DNA of 64,000 nt, from assembly GCA_001464455.1 (NCBI GenBank), contig LNEI01000027.1, positions 124,001 to 188,000 of the forward strand. Reading direction: 5' to 3'. The position numbers and the translations under genes are program-made. Position 1 is the first letter of the stretch; each line of letters begins with the position of its first letter. The notes beneath the pieces are model-generated. The model worked only from the letters and a program-made list of their open reading frames with translations. It did not search any database and had not been told where the DNA came from. The stretch is from Acidobacteria bacterium Ga0077534. GTDB taxonomy: Bacteria > Acidobacteriota > Blastocatellia > Pyrinomonadales > Pyrinomonadaceae. Positions 51,545 through 61,660 of this stretch are shown here, one piece after another.

Positions 51545-53985
51545 AGGTAATGAAGTTCGGCGGTTCGTCGGTCGGGTCGGCTGAAACGATGGAAAAGGTT
51601 ATCGAGATCGTCCGCGAAGCGCTCGAAGGCGGGCCGTGTGCGGTTGTCCTTTCGGCGATGCAGGGCACGACCGATCAGCTTATCGAAGCCGGTCGCTCGG
51701 CCGAGCGTGGCGACGATGGATACATCGAGATCCTCAGCAATATTGCTGAAAAGCACGCGGTGGCTCTCAAGAAATTGTTTGGCGACGACGAGCAGGCGGC
51801 GATCACGGATTTTGTCGACATGACGGTCGGCGAACTCGAAAACCTGTGCGAAGGCGTTCGTCTAGTCCGCGAGTTGTCGCCAAAAACGCTCGACAGGATA
51901 CTGAGTTTTGGCGAACTCGTCTCAACCAAGATAGTTGCGGCCAAGCTAGCCGCCGAAGGCATCGACAACGAATGGCTCGACAGCCGGAATTTTATCAGAA
52001 CCAATTCTAATCACGGTTTCGCCGCCGTAGACTTCGCTGAGACGAATGAGTTACTTCGTAATCACTTTGTAGATACATCGGTAAAGCTCCAAATTTTTCC
52101 TGGCTTTATCGCATCCGACAGCAACGGAGCGACCACCACGCTGGGCCGCGGCGGCAGCGATTACACGGCAGCGATAATTGCCGCGGCGGTCGATGCCGGC
52201 ATCCTTGAGATATGGACGGACGTTTCGGGAATGATGACCGCCGACCCGCGTTTTGTACGAAATGTAAGGCAGATACCGCGCATCACTTATCGCGAGGCGA
52301 TGGAGCTTTCGCATTTCGGGGCAAAGGTCATCTATCCGCCCACGATCCAGCCGGTGATGGTCAAGGGCATTCCGCTACTCGTCAAAAATACATTCGCACC
52401 GCGAGATGCGGGCACGCTCGTCGAGGCGGAATCGCAGGCCGAAGGTGACATCATTCGCGGGATCACGAGCATCGATAAGATAACAGTCGTGAGCCTCGAA
52501 GGAAGCGGGATGATCGGCATCCCCGGTTTTTCAAAGCGGCTTTTCGACGCGCTTTCGCGGGCTGAGATCAACGTAATTCTGATCACGCAGTCTTCGTCCG
52601 AACATTCGATCTGCGTCGCGATCGAAGAACGAAATGCTGAGATGGCAAAACGCGTGGTCGACCGCGAGTTTGAATACGAGATCAATGTTGGCCGCATCGA
52701 CCCGCTCAGGGTCGAGAATGGGTTTTCGATACTTGCCCTTGTCGGCGACAACATGAAGGAACACACCGGAATTTCCGGCAAGATGTTCACGACTCTTGGG
52801 CAAAACGGCATTAACATCCACGCTATCGCTCAAGGGTCGAGCGAGAGAAATATCTCGGCGATCATTTCGTCAAAAAACGTTCGAAAGGCGGTAAACACTC
52901 TGCACGAGGCGTTTTTCTCGGATGGAAATAAGCAGATCAACGTTTACGTAGCTGGTGTCGGAACGGTCGGCAGCCGCTTGCTCGAACAGCTTCGAACGCA
53001 GGCGGATCATCTGGCCGAGGAGCTTCGGCTCAACATTCGGGTGGTCGGCGTCGCGAACAGCCGGCGCGCATTGATCGACGAGGAAGGTGTCGACCTCGAA
53101 GGGTATCGCGAAACACTTCCAAACGCCTCGGAGACCGATGTCGTCGCATTTACCGATGCGATCCTCGAAGAAAACCTGCGAAATTCGATCTTCGTTGACG
53201 TTACCGCGAGCCCGCAGGTAGTTGAGAATTATCCGAAACTGCTCCAAAAAAGCGTTTCGGTGATCGCCTGCAATAAGATCGCGGCTTCGTCCGAGTACGA
53301 GCGGTACTCATTATATAAGGACCTCGCGCGCGAGTTTGGTACGAACTTCTTTTTCGAGACAAATGTCGGTGCGGGGCTGCCGATAATTAACACTCTAAAT
53401 GACCTGGTCCGGAGCGGCGACCGTGTCGACCGGATCGAAGGCGTGCTGTCGGGGACGCTGAATTTCGTATTTAATAACTACGACGGAACGCGGACATTTG
53501 CCGAGGTCGTCCGACAGGCTCAGGACGAGGGCTACACCGAACCTGACCCGCGTCTCGACCTATCGGGAACGGATGTAGCAAGAAAGATCCTTATCCTCGC
53601 TCGCGAATCCGGTACGCGCATCGAAATGAACGAGATCGAGAACAGCGGGTTTCTGCCGGAGTCGTGCTTGTCTGGCAGCGTCGACGATTTCTACGTTGAA
53701 CTCGACCGTCACGAACCGCATTTCCGCCGACTGCTCGACAACGCCCGCGATAATGGCCTGAAACTAAAGTACATCGCCTCGTTCAACGACGGCCAGGCGT
53801 CCGTCGGGCTGCAGTCGATCGGGCCGGATCATAACTTTGCCAATCTGTCCGGAAAAGACAACGCCGTTCTCTTCTACACAAAACGTTATTCCGAGCAGCC
53901 GCTGGTTATCAAGGGTGCAGGTGCGGGTGCGGATGTTACTGCGGCAGGCGTCTTCGCTGACATCATTCGTGCGGCCCGAGGCTAG
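51541..53985 (+). CDS. thrA: bifunctional aspartokinase / homoserine dehydrogenase ThrA
   Basis: 814 residues. Residues 1-290 are aspartokinase (MKVMKFGGSSVGSAETM; GRGGSDYTAAIIAAAVDA). About 300-460 contain paired ACT regulatory domains (SLEGSGMIGIPGFSKRLFDA). About 470-814 are homoserine dehydrogenase, with an NAD(P) loop VAGVGTVGSRLLEQL and the catalytic region GVLSGTLNFVFNNY and DLSGTDVARKI. With thrC and the divergent thrB it covers aspartate to threonine except aspartate-semialdehyde dehydrogenase. Feedback inhibition by threonine through the ACT domains is usual in this family. Confidence 0.96.
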   Translation: MKVMKFGGSSVGSAETMEKVIEIVREALEGGPCAVVLSAMQGTTDQLIEAGRSAERGDDGYIEILSNIAEKHAVALKKLFGDDEQAAITDFVDMTVGELENLCEGVRLVRELSPKTLDRILSFGELVSTKIVAAKLAAEGIDNEWLDSRNFIRTNSNHGFAAVDFAETNELLRNHFVDTSVKLQIFPGFIASDSNGATTTLGRGGSDYTAAIIAAAVDAGILEIWTDVSGMMTADPRFVRNVRQIPRITYREAMELSHFGAKVIYPPTIQPVMVKGIPLLVKNTFAPRDAGTLVEAESQAEGDIIRGITSIDKITVVSLEGSGMIGIPGFSKRLFDALSRAEINVILITQSSSEHSICVAIEERNAEMAKRVVDREFEYEINVGRIDPLRVENGFSILALVGDNMKEHTGISGKMFTTLGQNGINIHAIAQGSSERNISAIISSKNVRKAVNTLHEAFFSDGNKQINVYVAGVGTVGSRLLEQLRTQADHLAEELRLNIRVVGVANSRRALIDEEGVDLEGYRETLPNASETDVVAFTDAILEENLRNSIFVDVTASPQVVENYPKLLQKSVSVIACNKIAASSEYERYSLYKDLAREFGTNFFFETNVGAGLPIINTLNDLVRSGDRVDRIEGVLSGTLNFVFNNYDGTRTFAEVVRQAQDEGYTEPDPRLDLSGTDVARKILILARESGTRIEMNEIENSGFLPESCLSGSVDDFYVELDRHEPHFRRLLDNARDNGLKLKYIASFNDGQASVGLQSIGPDHNFANLSGKDNAVLFYTKRYSEQPLVIKGAGAGADVTAAGVFADIIRAARG

Positions 53986-54002
53986 GTTTAGTTTTTCGAA
54001 AT

Positions 54003-54074
54003 CGCCGAAAGCTGATAACTTGTAACTGATAATTCGAACTATCAGGTATAAGTTCTTAGCTTTCAGTTATTTCG
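54003..54074. repeat. AT-rich inverted repeat
   Basis: CGAAAGCTGATAACTTGTAA and the region TATAAGTTCTTAGCTTTCAG pair with some mismatches around a small loop. It lies just upstream of the next gene and may act as a thrA terminator-like hairpin. Confidence 0.5.
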
Positions 54075-54083
54075 GAGAAACAA

Positions 54084-55307
54084 ATGAAGTTATTTTCCGC
54101 CTTCCTGTCGTTATCCTTCGTTTTTCTAGCCTTCACTCCGGCGTATGCTCAAAGTAATTACACGCCACCTGCGGGCAATTGGGAACGCCGTACGCCGGAA
54201 CAGGAAAAGATCGACCCGGTGAAACTCAAGGAGGCGATCGACTTTGCGATGGCGAGCGAATCGGGGGCGCCTCGAAACCAGGAACTAATGCAGACGCAGT
54301 CGTTCGGCCAAGCACCGTTTGGCGAGATCGTAGGGCCGTTGAAAGACCGCGGGCCGGTGACCGGCGTTATCATTCGTAATGGCTACATCGTCGCCGAGTT
54401 TGGCGAGCCTACGCGGGTCGATATTACGCACAGCGTTACGAAGAGTTTTCTCTCCGCCGCGGTCGGCCTCGCCTTTGATCGCAAGCTGATCCGCAGTTTG
54501 CAGGATAAGGCCATAGATTACAACGCACCGACCGAACCGTATGTGCCGGGTAGACGATATGACGACGCCGAGAATTTTGGTACCTCGCGGATGATCGACC
54601 TTTTTTCGACCGTGCACAATCGGAAGATCACCTGGGAGCATTTATTAAGACAAACGAGCGATTGGGAAGGAACGCTTTGGGGCAAGCCTGACTGGGCAGA
54701 CCGGCCGGACCGCGATTCGAGCAAGTGGCTAAATCGCCCTCGCACGAATGAGCCCGGCACCGCTTATGAGTACAATGACGTACGCGTCAACGTGCTCGCC
54801 CTGGCCGCTCTAAACGTCTGGCGTCGCCCTTTACCGCAAGTTGTAAAAGAGCAGTTAATGGATGAGATCGGCGCGTCGAACACATGGCGGTGGTACGGGT
54901 ATGAGAACAGCTATGTCGTGATCGACGGGCAGATCGTTCAGTCCGTGAGCGGCGGCGGGCATTGGGGCGGAGGTTTGTTTATTAACGCCTACGACATGGC
55001 GAGGTTTGGTCTGCTGACGACCCGAAATGGGAAGTGGGGCGCCAAACAACTGCTGTCGCAGGAATTCATCCGCCAGGCAAGAACCCCGACAGGCCCTCAG
55101 CCGACGTACGGCTTTATGAACTGGTATCTCAATACCGATAAAAAGCTCTACTCAAATGCTCCCGCCGGGATCGTCGTTCACACGGGCAACGGAACGAACA
55201 TCATCTACTGCGATCCTGAAAATGATCTGGTCGTGGTCGTTCGCTGGATCGAGAATGGAAAGATAAACGAGTTCTTAGGGAAATTGCTAGCTAGTTTGCA
55301 GAAATGA
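54084..55307 (+). CDS. secreted beta-lactamase-family serine hydrolase
   Basis: 407 residues with a signal peptide (about 1-22, TPAYAQ). Motifs: SVTK (in ITHSVTKSFLSAAV, about 116-119), YEYNDVRVN (YxN, about 229-231) and VHTGNGTN (about 367-374). It is compact, with no DUF3471-type tail. A GGAG ribosome binding site precedes the ATG. The 3' end overlaps the convergent four-helix-bundle gene by 17 bases. Confidence 0.88.
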   Translation: MKLFSAFLSLSFVFLAFTPAYAQSNYTPPAGNWERRTPEQEKIDPVKLKEAIDFAMASESGAPRNQELMQTQSFGQAPFGEIVGPLKDRGPVTGVIIRNGYIVAEFGEPTRVDITHSVTKSFLSAAVGLAFDRKLIRSLQDKAIDYNAPTEPYVPGRRYDDAENFGTSRMIDLFSTVHNRKITWEHLLRQTSDWEGTLWGKPDWADRPDRDSSKWLNRPRTNEPGTAYEYNDVRVNVLALAALNVWRRPLPQVVKEQLMDEIGASNTWRWYGYENSYVVIDGQIVQSVSGGGHWGGGLFINAYDMARFGLLTTRNGKWGAKQLLSQEFIRQARTPTGPQPTYGFMNWYLNTDKKLYSNAPAGIVVHTGNGTNIIYCDPENDLVVVVRWIENGKINEFLGKLLASLQK

Positions 55308-55650
55308 GCCGACGACGAAAGCCCTGCATCATCTTTTTAAGTTCAACGATCTCTTTCTCATAGTTTCCATGAGCTTCCCGACCCATGAATTCAAGATCAG
55401 CGGCAACCACTGCGTAATACTCGAGTTTTGAAGCGAGAGCGATCGAGCCGCCGATCGATCTCGCAAACTCGACATCATCGCCTTTCGAGGAACCTTCCGC
55501 GATAAAGCCCGCAACATCGACCGCCGTCTTTCGCATCGAATGCCGAAGGCCAAAGATCTCATCCTTTGGGAATTCGGCCGTGATGCGGTAAGTCAGCAAA
55601 ACAAGCTGGTGAGCCCGTTTCCATATTATTAGATTTCGGAAGTCTTGCAT
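55291..55650 (-). CDS. four-helix bundle protein (23S intervening-sequence type)
   Basis: 119 residues. FRNLIIWKRAHQLVLLTYRI, GLRHSMRKTAVDVAGFIAEG and EFARSIGGSIALASKLEYYA are the hallmark helices of the small family first seen in 23S rRNA intervening sequences and common in genomes with many mobile repeats. It self-associates; function unknown. A palindromic repeat lies directly upstream. Confidence 0.9.
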   Translation of the reverse strand: MQDFRNLIIWKRAHQLVLLTYRITAEFPKDEIFGLRHSMRKTAVDVAGFIAEGSSKGDDVEFARSIGGSIALASKLEYYAVVAADLEFMGREAHGNYEKEIVELKKMMQGFRRRLISAN

Positions 55651-55654
55651 ATGA

Positions 55655-55763
55655 GAATATTAGCTGTTAGCCGATAGCTGGTTAGCTGTTAGTTTTTCGG
55701 AAGTTTAAACCAAAAATGCCGTTAACTAAAAGCTGAACAGCTAATAGCTAACGGCTAATATTC
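55655..55763. repeat. inverted repeat around TTAGCTGTTAGC
   Basis: Arms 55655-55679 and 55739-55763 pair at about 22 of 25 positions, with extra TAGCTGTTAG-like words inside. AT-rich, and unlike the GC-rich elements elsewhere in the window. Confidence 0.7.
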
Positions 55764-55773
55764 TTTGAAATAC

Positions 55774-56472
55774 TTACCTAAGATCGAACAACAAAAACTC
55801 CACATCATCCGACATCGCCCTGATCTTTAACTCATTTTCCTCGCTGATCGCCGCTCCGTCGCCGGCGTCTAAGGTTGTGTCGTTTACGTAGATCGAACCG
55901 CTGATGAGCTGTATCCATGCGTGGCGTTTTTCGTCTAGATCGTATTCGACCGTTTCGCCTTCGTTTAGGACCGAAGCGTAAAGCCTTACGTCTTGGTTGA
56001 TATGGACCGAACCGTCGTCACCGCCGCGTGATGCTATCAGACGTAGCTTTCCTTGCTTCTCTTCGCGGGTGAAAACCTTTTGCTCATAGCTCGGCATTAG
56101 GCGTTCTTTTTCCGGTAGGATCCATATCTGCAGCAGGTGCGTTTTCTCGGTTGGCGAGCTGTATTCGCTGTGCAGTACGCCAGTTCCGGCGGTCATTCGC
56201 TGGACCTCGTTGGTTTTAACGGTTTCGCCGTTTCCCATCGAATCGCGGTGCGAGATCTCGCCGTTTATCACGTACGTGACGATCTCCATGTCTCGATGGC
56301 CGTGTTTCGGAAAGCCCTGATCGGCCTCGATAAAGTCCTCGTTTATCACCCGCAGATCGCGAAAACCCATAAACCGCGGATCGTAATAATCCGAAAATGA
56401 AAATGAGTAGCGTGTGTCGAGCCACCCGTAATTCGCGTGGCCGCGTTCTTTAGATCTTCTTACCTTGATCAT
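55774..56472 (-). CDS. pirin-family protein
   Basis: 232 residues forming a double cupin. FPKHGHRDMEIVTYV gives the first two His ligands, and TAGTGVLHSEYSS gives the third His and the Glu. These are the four metal ligands of pirin. NYGWLDTRYSFSFSDYYDPR is the typical N-terminus. Bacterial pirins bind Fe and some act as quercetin 2,3-dioxygenases or redox sensors. No partner gene is adjacent. Confidence 0.93.
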   Translation of the reverse strand: MIKVRRSKERGHANYGWLDTRYSFSFSDYYDPRFMGFRDLRVINEDFIEADQGFPKHGHRDMEIVTYVINGEISHRDSMGNGETVKTNEVQRMTAGTGVLHSEYSSPTEKTHLLQIWILPEKERLMPSYEQKVFTREEKQGKLRLIASRGGDDGSVHINQDVRLYASVLNEGETVEYDLDEKRHAWIQLISGSIYVNDTTLDAGDGAAISEENELKIRAMSDDVEFLLFDLR

Positions 56473-56564
56473 GTCGTAATCTCCTTGTTACTAAGACTAC
56501 AAGGAAAAGCTGTTCATTGAACCATCATTTGCGGTGACGTTGATCTAGTACTTTTGGGTGAGGG

Positions 56565-57206
56565 CTATTTCTTTCTTGCCACCATCAGCCCATCACGAAC
56601 CGGAAGAAGAATATTCTCGATCCGCTCGTCGGCGAGGATCTTCTGGTTGTAGTCGTGCAGTGCCTGCGTGTTCTCGTCCTTCTCGGCCTCTAGCACCTTT
56701 CCGCTCCACAGGACGTTGTCAGCAATGATAAAACCGCCTGGTCGGACTTTGTCGAAAACGAGATCATAATAGTTTAAGTAGTTCGGCTTGTCGGCGTCGA
56801 TGAAGACCAGGTCGAATGTTTCCGTGAGATTGGGGATGATGTCGATGCCAGTGCCGAGAATAAACTCGATCTGCCGGCGGTATTCGGTCTTTTCGACGAA
56901 CGAGCGCGCGACAGCGTTGGTATCTTCCTGTATGTCTAAAGTAATTACCTTACCACCATCGGCCAAACCTTCGGCAAAACACAGGGCGGAATAGCCGAGA
57001 TATGTCCCGATCTCAAGCACGAACTTTGGCCGGATCATGTGTGAGAACATCGACAGTAGCCGGCCCTGAACAAAGCCAGACAACATAGCCTTGTCCTCAA
57101 AATTGGCGTAACAATGTTCGCGAAGCTGACGAAGGACGTCGCTTTCGTCTGAGGTGAACGATTCCGCGTAATTGACAATATTTTCTGTGAATATCATAAA
57201 TATCAA
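56565..57206 (-). CDS. class I SAM-dependent O-methyltransferase (family 3)
   Basis: 213 residues. VLEIGTYLGYSALCFAEGL is the SAM-binding motif I, DLVFIDADKPNYLNYYD is the metal-binding acidic motif, and GGFIIADNVLWSGKV follows it, as in catechol/caffeoyl-CoA-type O-methyltransferases. Metal-dependent methylation of a small phenol is likely; the substrate is not known. It overlaps the preceding regulator gene by 4 bases and is part of the minus-strand run ending here. Confidence 0.9.
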   Translation of the reverse strand: MIFMIFTENIVNYAESFTSDESDVLRQLREHCYANFEDKAMLSGFVQGRLLSMFSHMIRPKFVLEIGTYLGYSALCFAEGLADGGKVITLDIQEDTNAVARSFVEKTEYRRQIEFILGTGIDIIPNLTETFDLVFIDADKPNYLNYYDLVFDKVRPGGFIIADNVLWSGKVLEAEKDENTQALHDYNQKILADERIENILLPVRDGLMVARKK

Positions 57207-57832
57207 AGATCAACCCTCACCAAACCTCGCTTGATCGCGGTTGTCGCGGCCGATGTGCGGTCCGAAACGCCGATCTTTCCGAAGATATTCTGGATGTGCG
57301 ACTTGATCGTATTCTCCGAAACATCGAGAGCGAAGGCGATCTCTTTATTAGACATTCCGCCGACGATCATTCGGAGCACATTTGTCTCGGTCGGCGTCAG
57401 CTCTTCGCGACCAAGGTTTTCGCTTAGGATCTGGGCGATATCATTAGGGATGAACTTTCTTCCTGCGCTCACCGTTCGAACTGCCGCTACGAGGTCCTCG
57501 GCCGTGACATCTTTACAGATGTATCCGGCGACGCCTTTTTTGAGTGCCCGCGATATCTCAGAATCGCCGGCGTGTTCGGCGAGGACGATGATCTTTGGTT
57601 TAGGAGTAATTACAAAGTAGCTATCCAGGTCATCGATGGAACAGGAATCAGGGAAATGCAGCCCGAGTATCGTGACATCCGGCTTAAGTTCGCGAAACAT
57701 TGATCGGCCATCCGCTGCATTGTCCGCCTCGCCGATGAGTTCAATACCTGTCTCTTCGCCAAGCACCGCCCCCACGCCAAGGCGTGTCAGAGGCTGGTGT
57801 TCGATCAATAGAACCCTTATCGGCGCTTCCAT
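57203..57832 (-). CDS. LuxR/NarL-type regulator with receiver lacking the phospho-Asp
   Basis: 209 residues. The N-terminal receiver-like domain (1-118) keeps LIEHQPLTRLGVGAVL, but the phosphoacceptor position in KPDVTILGLHFPD is Gly instead of Asp. The C-terminal LuxR helix-turn-helix (LTPTETNVLRMIVGGMSNKE, then SENTIKSHIQNIFGKI) is intact. It probably works independently of phosphorylation. No kinase gene is adjacent. It overlaps both neighbours (TAATG with the TPR gene, ATGA with the methyltransferase), so they form one operon. Confidence 0.88.
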   Translation of the reverse strand: MEAPIRVLLIEHQPLTRLGVGAVLGEETGIELIGEADNAADGRSMFRELKPDVTILGLHFPDSCSIDDLDSYFVITPKPKIIVLAEHAGDSEISRALKKGVAGYICKDVTAEDLVAAVRTVSAGRKFIPNDIAQILSENLGREELTPTETNVLRMIVGGMSNKEIAFALDVSENTIKSHIQNIFGKIGVSDRTSAATTAIKRGLVRVDL

Positions 57833-58866
57833 TACGGCTTTTGACTCTCCTTTAGGCGATCCTTGAGCTGCTGGGCTGTGTCGCGCAATTTCTTTTCGTC
57901 AGCCGGTTTTGTGTCGGCGGCGAGATAGGCTTCGATCTCGTCGAGAGCCTTTTTCTCTTCGCCGCGTTGCAGGTAGATGTTTGCGAGCGACCGGCGAGCT
58001 TCGACCATGTCTTTTCCACCGATGTTGATAGCGGCACGAAATTCGCCCTCGGCATCGTCGAACCTCTTTTGGCTCAGCAGCGACCTGCCCAGGTAAAAGC
58101 GAACGATTGCAGAGTCGTCCTTGATCTTTAGTGCTTCGCGAAGCGAGGCCTCAGCATCGGCGTGTTTGCCTAACCGGACTAACGCAACGCCGAGACTTGC
58201 GAGCGGGGCATACGCGTTAGGCTTCAGTTTCAGCGCTATTCGTAGATGCTTTTCGGAGTTTTCAAATTGATTCAGCTTCTGATACTGCGTGCCGAGTTCC
58301 GTGTGAGCGTTAGTGAAGTCAGGGTACACGGCAACGGCCAGCAGCAGTTCGGTTATCCCGCCCTGCGGGTTTCCCTTGGCAATCGCGGCGAGGGCATCGC
58401 GATAGTGTTGCTCCGCCTTCTTTGGAACGCTCGCCATGGCTGCATCGATGACGCCGGGCCTTGGTTTGACCTCGAACCTCCGTCGCAGCCGCATGTCAAA
58501 ATTAAAGATCTGCACCGGCGCATTTCGGGGCAGCGCGATCTCGAGCCGCTCTCTCAGCGGTTCAAATTCGTCTCCTGCCATCACGGATAACGTGTAGGTG
58601 CCGTTACCGACACCGACGATGAGGAATTTCCCGTCCTGATCGGTCCACGCCACGAAGTCGTTCATTCCCTTCGAAAGCCTTATCTGGATCCCCCGATTGG
58701 CGGACACACCCTCGGGCGAAAATACTGTGCCGGAAACGGTGTGTCGGCCCGGAAGATTTGCTGCCGGCGGGTCGCCCGGAGCTTGCGCACGGACTACCAA
58801 GGGCATCGAAAAGAAGAACAGGAGCAGAGCTCCTAAGCAACGAGTGGTTCTAAATCTCACGGTCAC
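57832..58866 (-). CDS. exported TPR protein with carboxypeptidase-regulatory-like domain
   Basis: 344 residues with a signal peptide (about 8-28, FSMPLVVRAQ), then a beta-sandwich domain (about 42-130, HTVSGTVFSPEGVSANRGIQ). Four to five TPRs follow (about 150-335, for example AHTELGTQYQKLNQFENSEK). It probably lies in the periplasm or envelope as a protein-interaction module. The start is a GTG. First gene of the three-gene run ending with the O-methyltransferase. Confidence 0.8.
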   Translation of the reverse strand: MTVRFRTTRCLGALLLFFFSMPLVVRAQAPGDPPAANLPGRHTVSGTVFSPEGVSANRGIQIRLSKGMNDFVAWTDQDGKFLIVGVGNGTYTLSVMAGDEFEPLRERLEIALPRNAPVQIFNFDMRLRRRFEVKPRPGVIDAAMASVPKKAEQHYRDALAAIAKGNPQGGITELLLAVAVYPDFTNAHTELGTQYQKLNQFENSEKHLRIALKLKPNAYAPLASLGVALVRLGKHADAEASLREALKIKDDSAIVRFYLGRSLLSQKRFDDAEGEFRAAINIGGKDMVEARRSLANIYLQRGEEKKALDEIEAYLAADTKPADEKKLRDTAQQLKDRLKESQKP

Positions 58867-58906
58867 CCCCTTTTAGTTAAGGTCAAGAGATCGAGGCCGG
58901 TCGATC

Positions 58907-59749
<843 letters not shown>

Positions 59750-59806
59750 TTATACTACAATTAGTTACAGTGCTGTTTATTCTTGCCTGTATCTAATAGC
59801 GTAACA

Positions 59807-60850
59807 TCATCCCGCCTTTCGGCTCATTTTTTCCATCAACTGGATCGCATTCGCTTTGCGCTCCTCGGACGGGTGACAGTATCGCATCACCATCTTTAGG
59901 CTGCTATGTCCTAGCAACTCAGCAAGCGTCAATAAGTCGATACCAGCTTCTAACGCTCTCGTCGCAAATGTATGGCGACAATCGTAGAGCCGAAATTGAA
60001 AACCTAGCTTTTTGATCGTGGATCGATGCCAGTAATCAAGCGTTTTAGTCGCTGGGTTTCCGTCAATATCATCTTGCGGAAAAAGGAACTGTCCGTCAAA
60101 GCGCCGCATACGGGCATCGACGATCTTTCTTATTCGATCAGTGAAATATATCCTTCGCCGGGCCTTAGCAGTTTTTCCCTTTACGATTTGTAAATAGTCG
60201 GCGTGAACATCTTGACGCCGAATTCTATAAACTTCGTCGGGCCTCATACCAGAATCCAGAATGATCGTGGCGATATCCTGAAGCTGCGGAGGGCTGGCAA
60301 GCAAATACGCCCGCTCCTCTTCGCGAGTGATAACGTGAAACGATAGCTCATTAGGATCGAGCCTTTCGACATCTTTTAAGGGATCGCTCTTTATTACGTT
60401 GCCAACAAGCGGACGCAGCAGCCGCGAGAGCATCGTTAATTCGCGATTAATTGTATCGGACGTTATCGGCTTCTTGGTTTTGCGGGAAACACTGCCCTTT
60501 CTCCATGCGACATATTTTTCAATTGATTTACTGTCAATCCTATCGACGGGAAAACTTCTGCCAAAGTGTCTGAGCAAGGGATTGCACTCGAACGTGTACT
60601 TCATGTAGCTGCTCGTAGTTTTTCGGAGCTTGATCTTCTCAAGAAACGCATCAACGACTTCACCGAAAGTCGGTGGTTCGGGAGGGATTTCCGCATCGAT
60701 CTTTTTCATTAGCAAGGCCCGGCGAAACGCGGCCTCATAGTCAGCAGCCTTTTCCTTGTTCCTTAGCCCGGTCGAACGTTGATACAGTTTCCCGTTCAGA
60801 GTGAACTTGAACCAATAGTTTTTCGATTCCTTTCTTTTATATAGGCTCAC
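59807..60850 (-). CDS. tyrosine recombinase / integrase
   Basis: 347 residues. An N-terminal arm/core-binding domain (about 1-170, including a basic YKRKESKNYWFKFTLNGKLY start) is followed by the catalytic domain with Arg in SGMRPDEVYR, YDCRHTFATRALEAG (the usual first His of HxxRH is Tyr here), LGHSSLKMV, and the nucleophile Tyr in MRYCHPSEE. It would integrate and excise the element to its right. It overlaps the upstream CGNR-like gene by 4 bases. Lower GC than the core genes. Confidence 0.92.
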   Translation of the reverse strand: MSLYKRKESKNYWFKFTLNGKLYQRSTGLRNKEKAADYEAAFRRALLMKKIDAEIPPEPPTFGEVVDAFLEKIKLRKTTSSYMKYTFECNPLLRHFGRSFPVDRIDSKSIEKYVAWRKGSVSRKTKKPITSDTINRELTMLSRLLRPLVGNVIKSDPLKDVERLDPNELSFHVITREEERAYLLASPPQLQDIATIILDSGMRPDEVYRIRRQDVHADYLQIVKGKTAKARRRIYFTDRIRKIVDARMRRFDGQFLFPQDDIDGNPATKTLDYWHRSTIKKLGFQFRLYDCRHTFATRALEAGIDLLTLAELLGHSSLKMVMRYCHPSEERKANAIQLMEKMSRKAG

Positions 60851-61506
60851 TTCTTAGACTCCTTCTTCGTTCTAAGAGCAGCTTGCCGTACTGAGGTTCC
60901 GCAAGTCTCAGAGCAGTATTTAGCGTCGGTACGCAGGGCGAGAAAATAGTTAGAGCAGACAGGGCATTTCCGCACTCGCTTAAAGTCGCGGAAGCCATAG
61001 AAGACGGCGTTCTCATTTACGACTAAGCGCACGTTTCTGTCTGAATCTAAATGCAGCGATACCGGCATTTCAGGTAGTAGGGTTTGAGCCGACCATTTTG
61101 CGCCGGTAACTCTATTGGATTCAAATGCGTGCAGGGTGTCGTGGAATATCCTCAAATTAACGTAAAACGAATTATAAATTCGCTCAGCCTGGAACAGATC
61201 AATCTCGCTAGAATCAACGGCAATTCCGTATACCAGATCGTTTATTTTATCGACACCAGATTTCTGGAAAAGGAATCGGCAAAACATTTCTACATCTTCA
61301 GCTCGGTTAAACGGCGAATTAACTGCCTTAACGAGTAGCTCGCGCAATATTCTGTTCTGCAAGTCAATGGGGGGATCGTCGCCTAGTTTTTTAAATGCCT
61401 GCTCAACCTCAGACCTCAGGTCGATAGGCTCTGACTCTCCAAGCAAGTTGACGACCTGTAAGAAGTGAATGAACTTTTCTTCGATTGAATTGAGTTTCTT
61501 TTTCAA
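60847..61506 (-). CDS. CGNR-type zinc-finger protein
   Basis: 219 residues. The C-terminal KCPVCSNYFLALRTDAKYCSE, then TCGTSVRQAALR (about 178-212), matches the four-Cys CGNR/ABATE-like zinc finger that ends many small stress-related regulators. The N-terminal 170 residues are helical and unrecognised. It is co-transcribed with the integrase (4-base overlap), so it probably regulates or assists integration. Confidence 0.75.
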   Translation of the reverse strand: MKKKLNSIEEKFIHFLQVVNLLGESEPIDLRSEVEQAFKKLGDDPPIDLQNRILRELLVKAVNSPFNRAEDVEMFCRFLFQKSGVDKINDLVYGIAVDSSEIDLFQAERIYNSFYVNLRIFHDTLHAFESNRVTGAKWSAQTLLPEMPVSLHLDSDRNVRLVVNENAVFYGFRDFKRVRKCPVCSNYFLALRTDAKYCSETCGTSVRQAALRTKKESKK

Positions 61507-61660
61507 CGGAATATTACCTCGATAGCCCTAATAGTAAAATATTTAAGACGTGCTGTCAATTTATTTTGCAATCAGTAACGGTATGTGGTAACTTTGAAAT
61601 TGTAACGGACTATTAGAACGATAAGCCGTCACTATCGAAACTCCGAACGAGGTATAACTT
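61507..61660. promoter_or_regulatory. divergent promoter region of the mobile element
   Basis: 154 bp, AT-rich, between the integrase operon and the excisionase-like gene. Contains repeated GTAACG/GTAACT words (near 61575, 61593 and 61605) that could be excisionase or regulator binding sites. The promoters themselves cannot be assigned confidently. Confidence 0.35.
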
